A stretch of DNA of 64,000 bases from an uncultured Erysipelotrichales bacterium (lineage in GTDB: Bacteria; Bacillota_I; Bacilli_A; Erysipelotrichales; Coprobacillaceae), in assembly GCA_910579135.1 (NCBI GenBank), contig CAJTTM010000001.1, positions 1 through 64,000 of the forward strand. Reading direction: 5' to 3'. Under the pieces are notes generated by a model. It was not told where the DNA came from. It saw only the letters and a list, made by a program, of their open reading frames with translations, and did not search any database. The translations under genes were made by a program, and so were the position numbers. Shown in pieces: positions 63,942 to 64,000 of the stretch; the stretch's first letter is position 1; every line of letters starts with the position of its first letter.

Positions 63942-64000
63942 ATGGTTAATGATTTAATAGAAATGGGAAATTATGCTGAGGCATTAGAATTGTTAAATGA
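63942..64000 (+). CDS. Start of a protein with a TPR-like repeat (cut by window end)
   Basis: GAGGTGAAATA precedes the ATG. The first 19 residues, MVNDLIEMGNYAEALELLN, have the spacing of a tetratricopeptide helix (G-N-Y-x-x-A-L). Only the beginning is inside the window, so the family is a guess. Confidence 0.5.
   Translation, partial: MVNDLIEMGNYAEALELLN

Noticed and set aside
1-64000. CRISPR arrays, tRNA genes, rRNA genes and complete insertion sequences
   Set aside because: No regularly spaced repeat array, no tRNA-like cloverleaf with T-loop signature, no rRNA sequence and no intact transposase was seen while reading both strands.

Overview
The window is low-GC, almost entirely plus-strand DNA from a Gram-positive, spore-forming Bacillota. 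The evidence is a small acid-soluble spore protein with a sigma-G-like promoter, EzrA, DivIB/FtsQ, T-box, ZTP and yjdF RNA elements, CIRCE/HrcA-type control, and AGGAGG ribosome binding sites. The AT-rich codon use, the single-chain PurL and the overall gene set fit an Erysipelotrichia-type gut bacterium (Coprobacillus/Thomasclavelia-like). That placement is inference.

Layout. 1-1406: rRNA methyltransferase RlmD. 1407-5284: a higher-GC foreign island next to rlmD with a SUKH immunity-type gene, an HNH toxin-type nuclease and a broken large serine recombinase. 5285-8427: debris with a duplicated terminator/promoter block, a LytTR regulator plus DUF3021 membrane protein, a tiny membrane peptide and at least four broken genes (zinc ribbon, TfoX-C, an unknown, a winged helix). 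8428-13574: two-component system plus a two-domain FtsX-type ABC exporter. 13677-14978: broken acetyltransferase, then rpsD with its leader. 15185-18465: ezrA and small cysteine-rich proteins, one broken. 18788-21401: cysteine desulfurase, thiI and a spore protein. 21523-25411: division and wall genes ftsW, murG, murB, ftsQ. 25450-37446: a ZTP riboswitch followed by fhs-purE-purM-purN-purH-purD-purL-purB. 37674-40416: a LytTR response regulator with what looks like a split histidine kinase. 40573-45344: GH1 phospho-glucosidase, SPL-type radical SAM protein, yjdF riboswitch with a nonsense-containing yjdF, PH-like protein, HAD phosphatase and metallophosphoesterase. 45350-47333: htpG behind two CIRCE-like operators. 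47413-49693: two zinc-ribbon membrane proteins behind a promoter with a G10 tract. 49839-52627: nitroreductase, T-box-tyrS, and two FKBP-type lipoproteins. 52653-52993: a second copy of the small zinc-ribbon module. 53388-64000: truB, ribF, a membrane-anchored MerR regulator, EamA transporter, Nudix hydrolase, rpsO, mgtE, pnp, maf, phosphofructokinase, and the start of a further gene.

How the parts work together. The purine operon is headed by an RNA that senses ZTP/ZMP, the intermediate that accumulates when 10-formyl-tetrahydrofolate is short. Its first gene, fhs, makes that cofactor, and PurN and PurH consume it. The cysteine desulfurase/ThiI pair makes 4-thiouridine in tRNA.

Most unusual signals: (1) a G10 tract between -35 and -10 of an otherwise consensus promoter, which suggests phase variation; (2) a histidine kinase apparently divided into a DHp-bearing 7-TM protein and a separate ATPase-bearing protein, with a DHp-only duplicate nearby; (3) a hairpin that would hide the spore-protein ribosome binding site in read-through mRNA but is missing from the predicted sigma-G transcript; (4) a second, degenerate CIRCE over the htpG -35; (5) an intact yjdF riboswitch in front of a gene with a single nonsense codon; (6) a MerR regulator fused to a membrane domain. 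All calls were made by reading the sequence; no searches were run.
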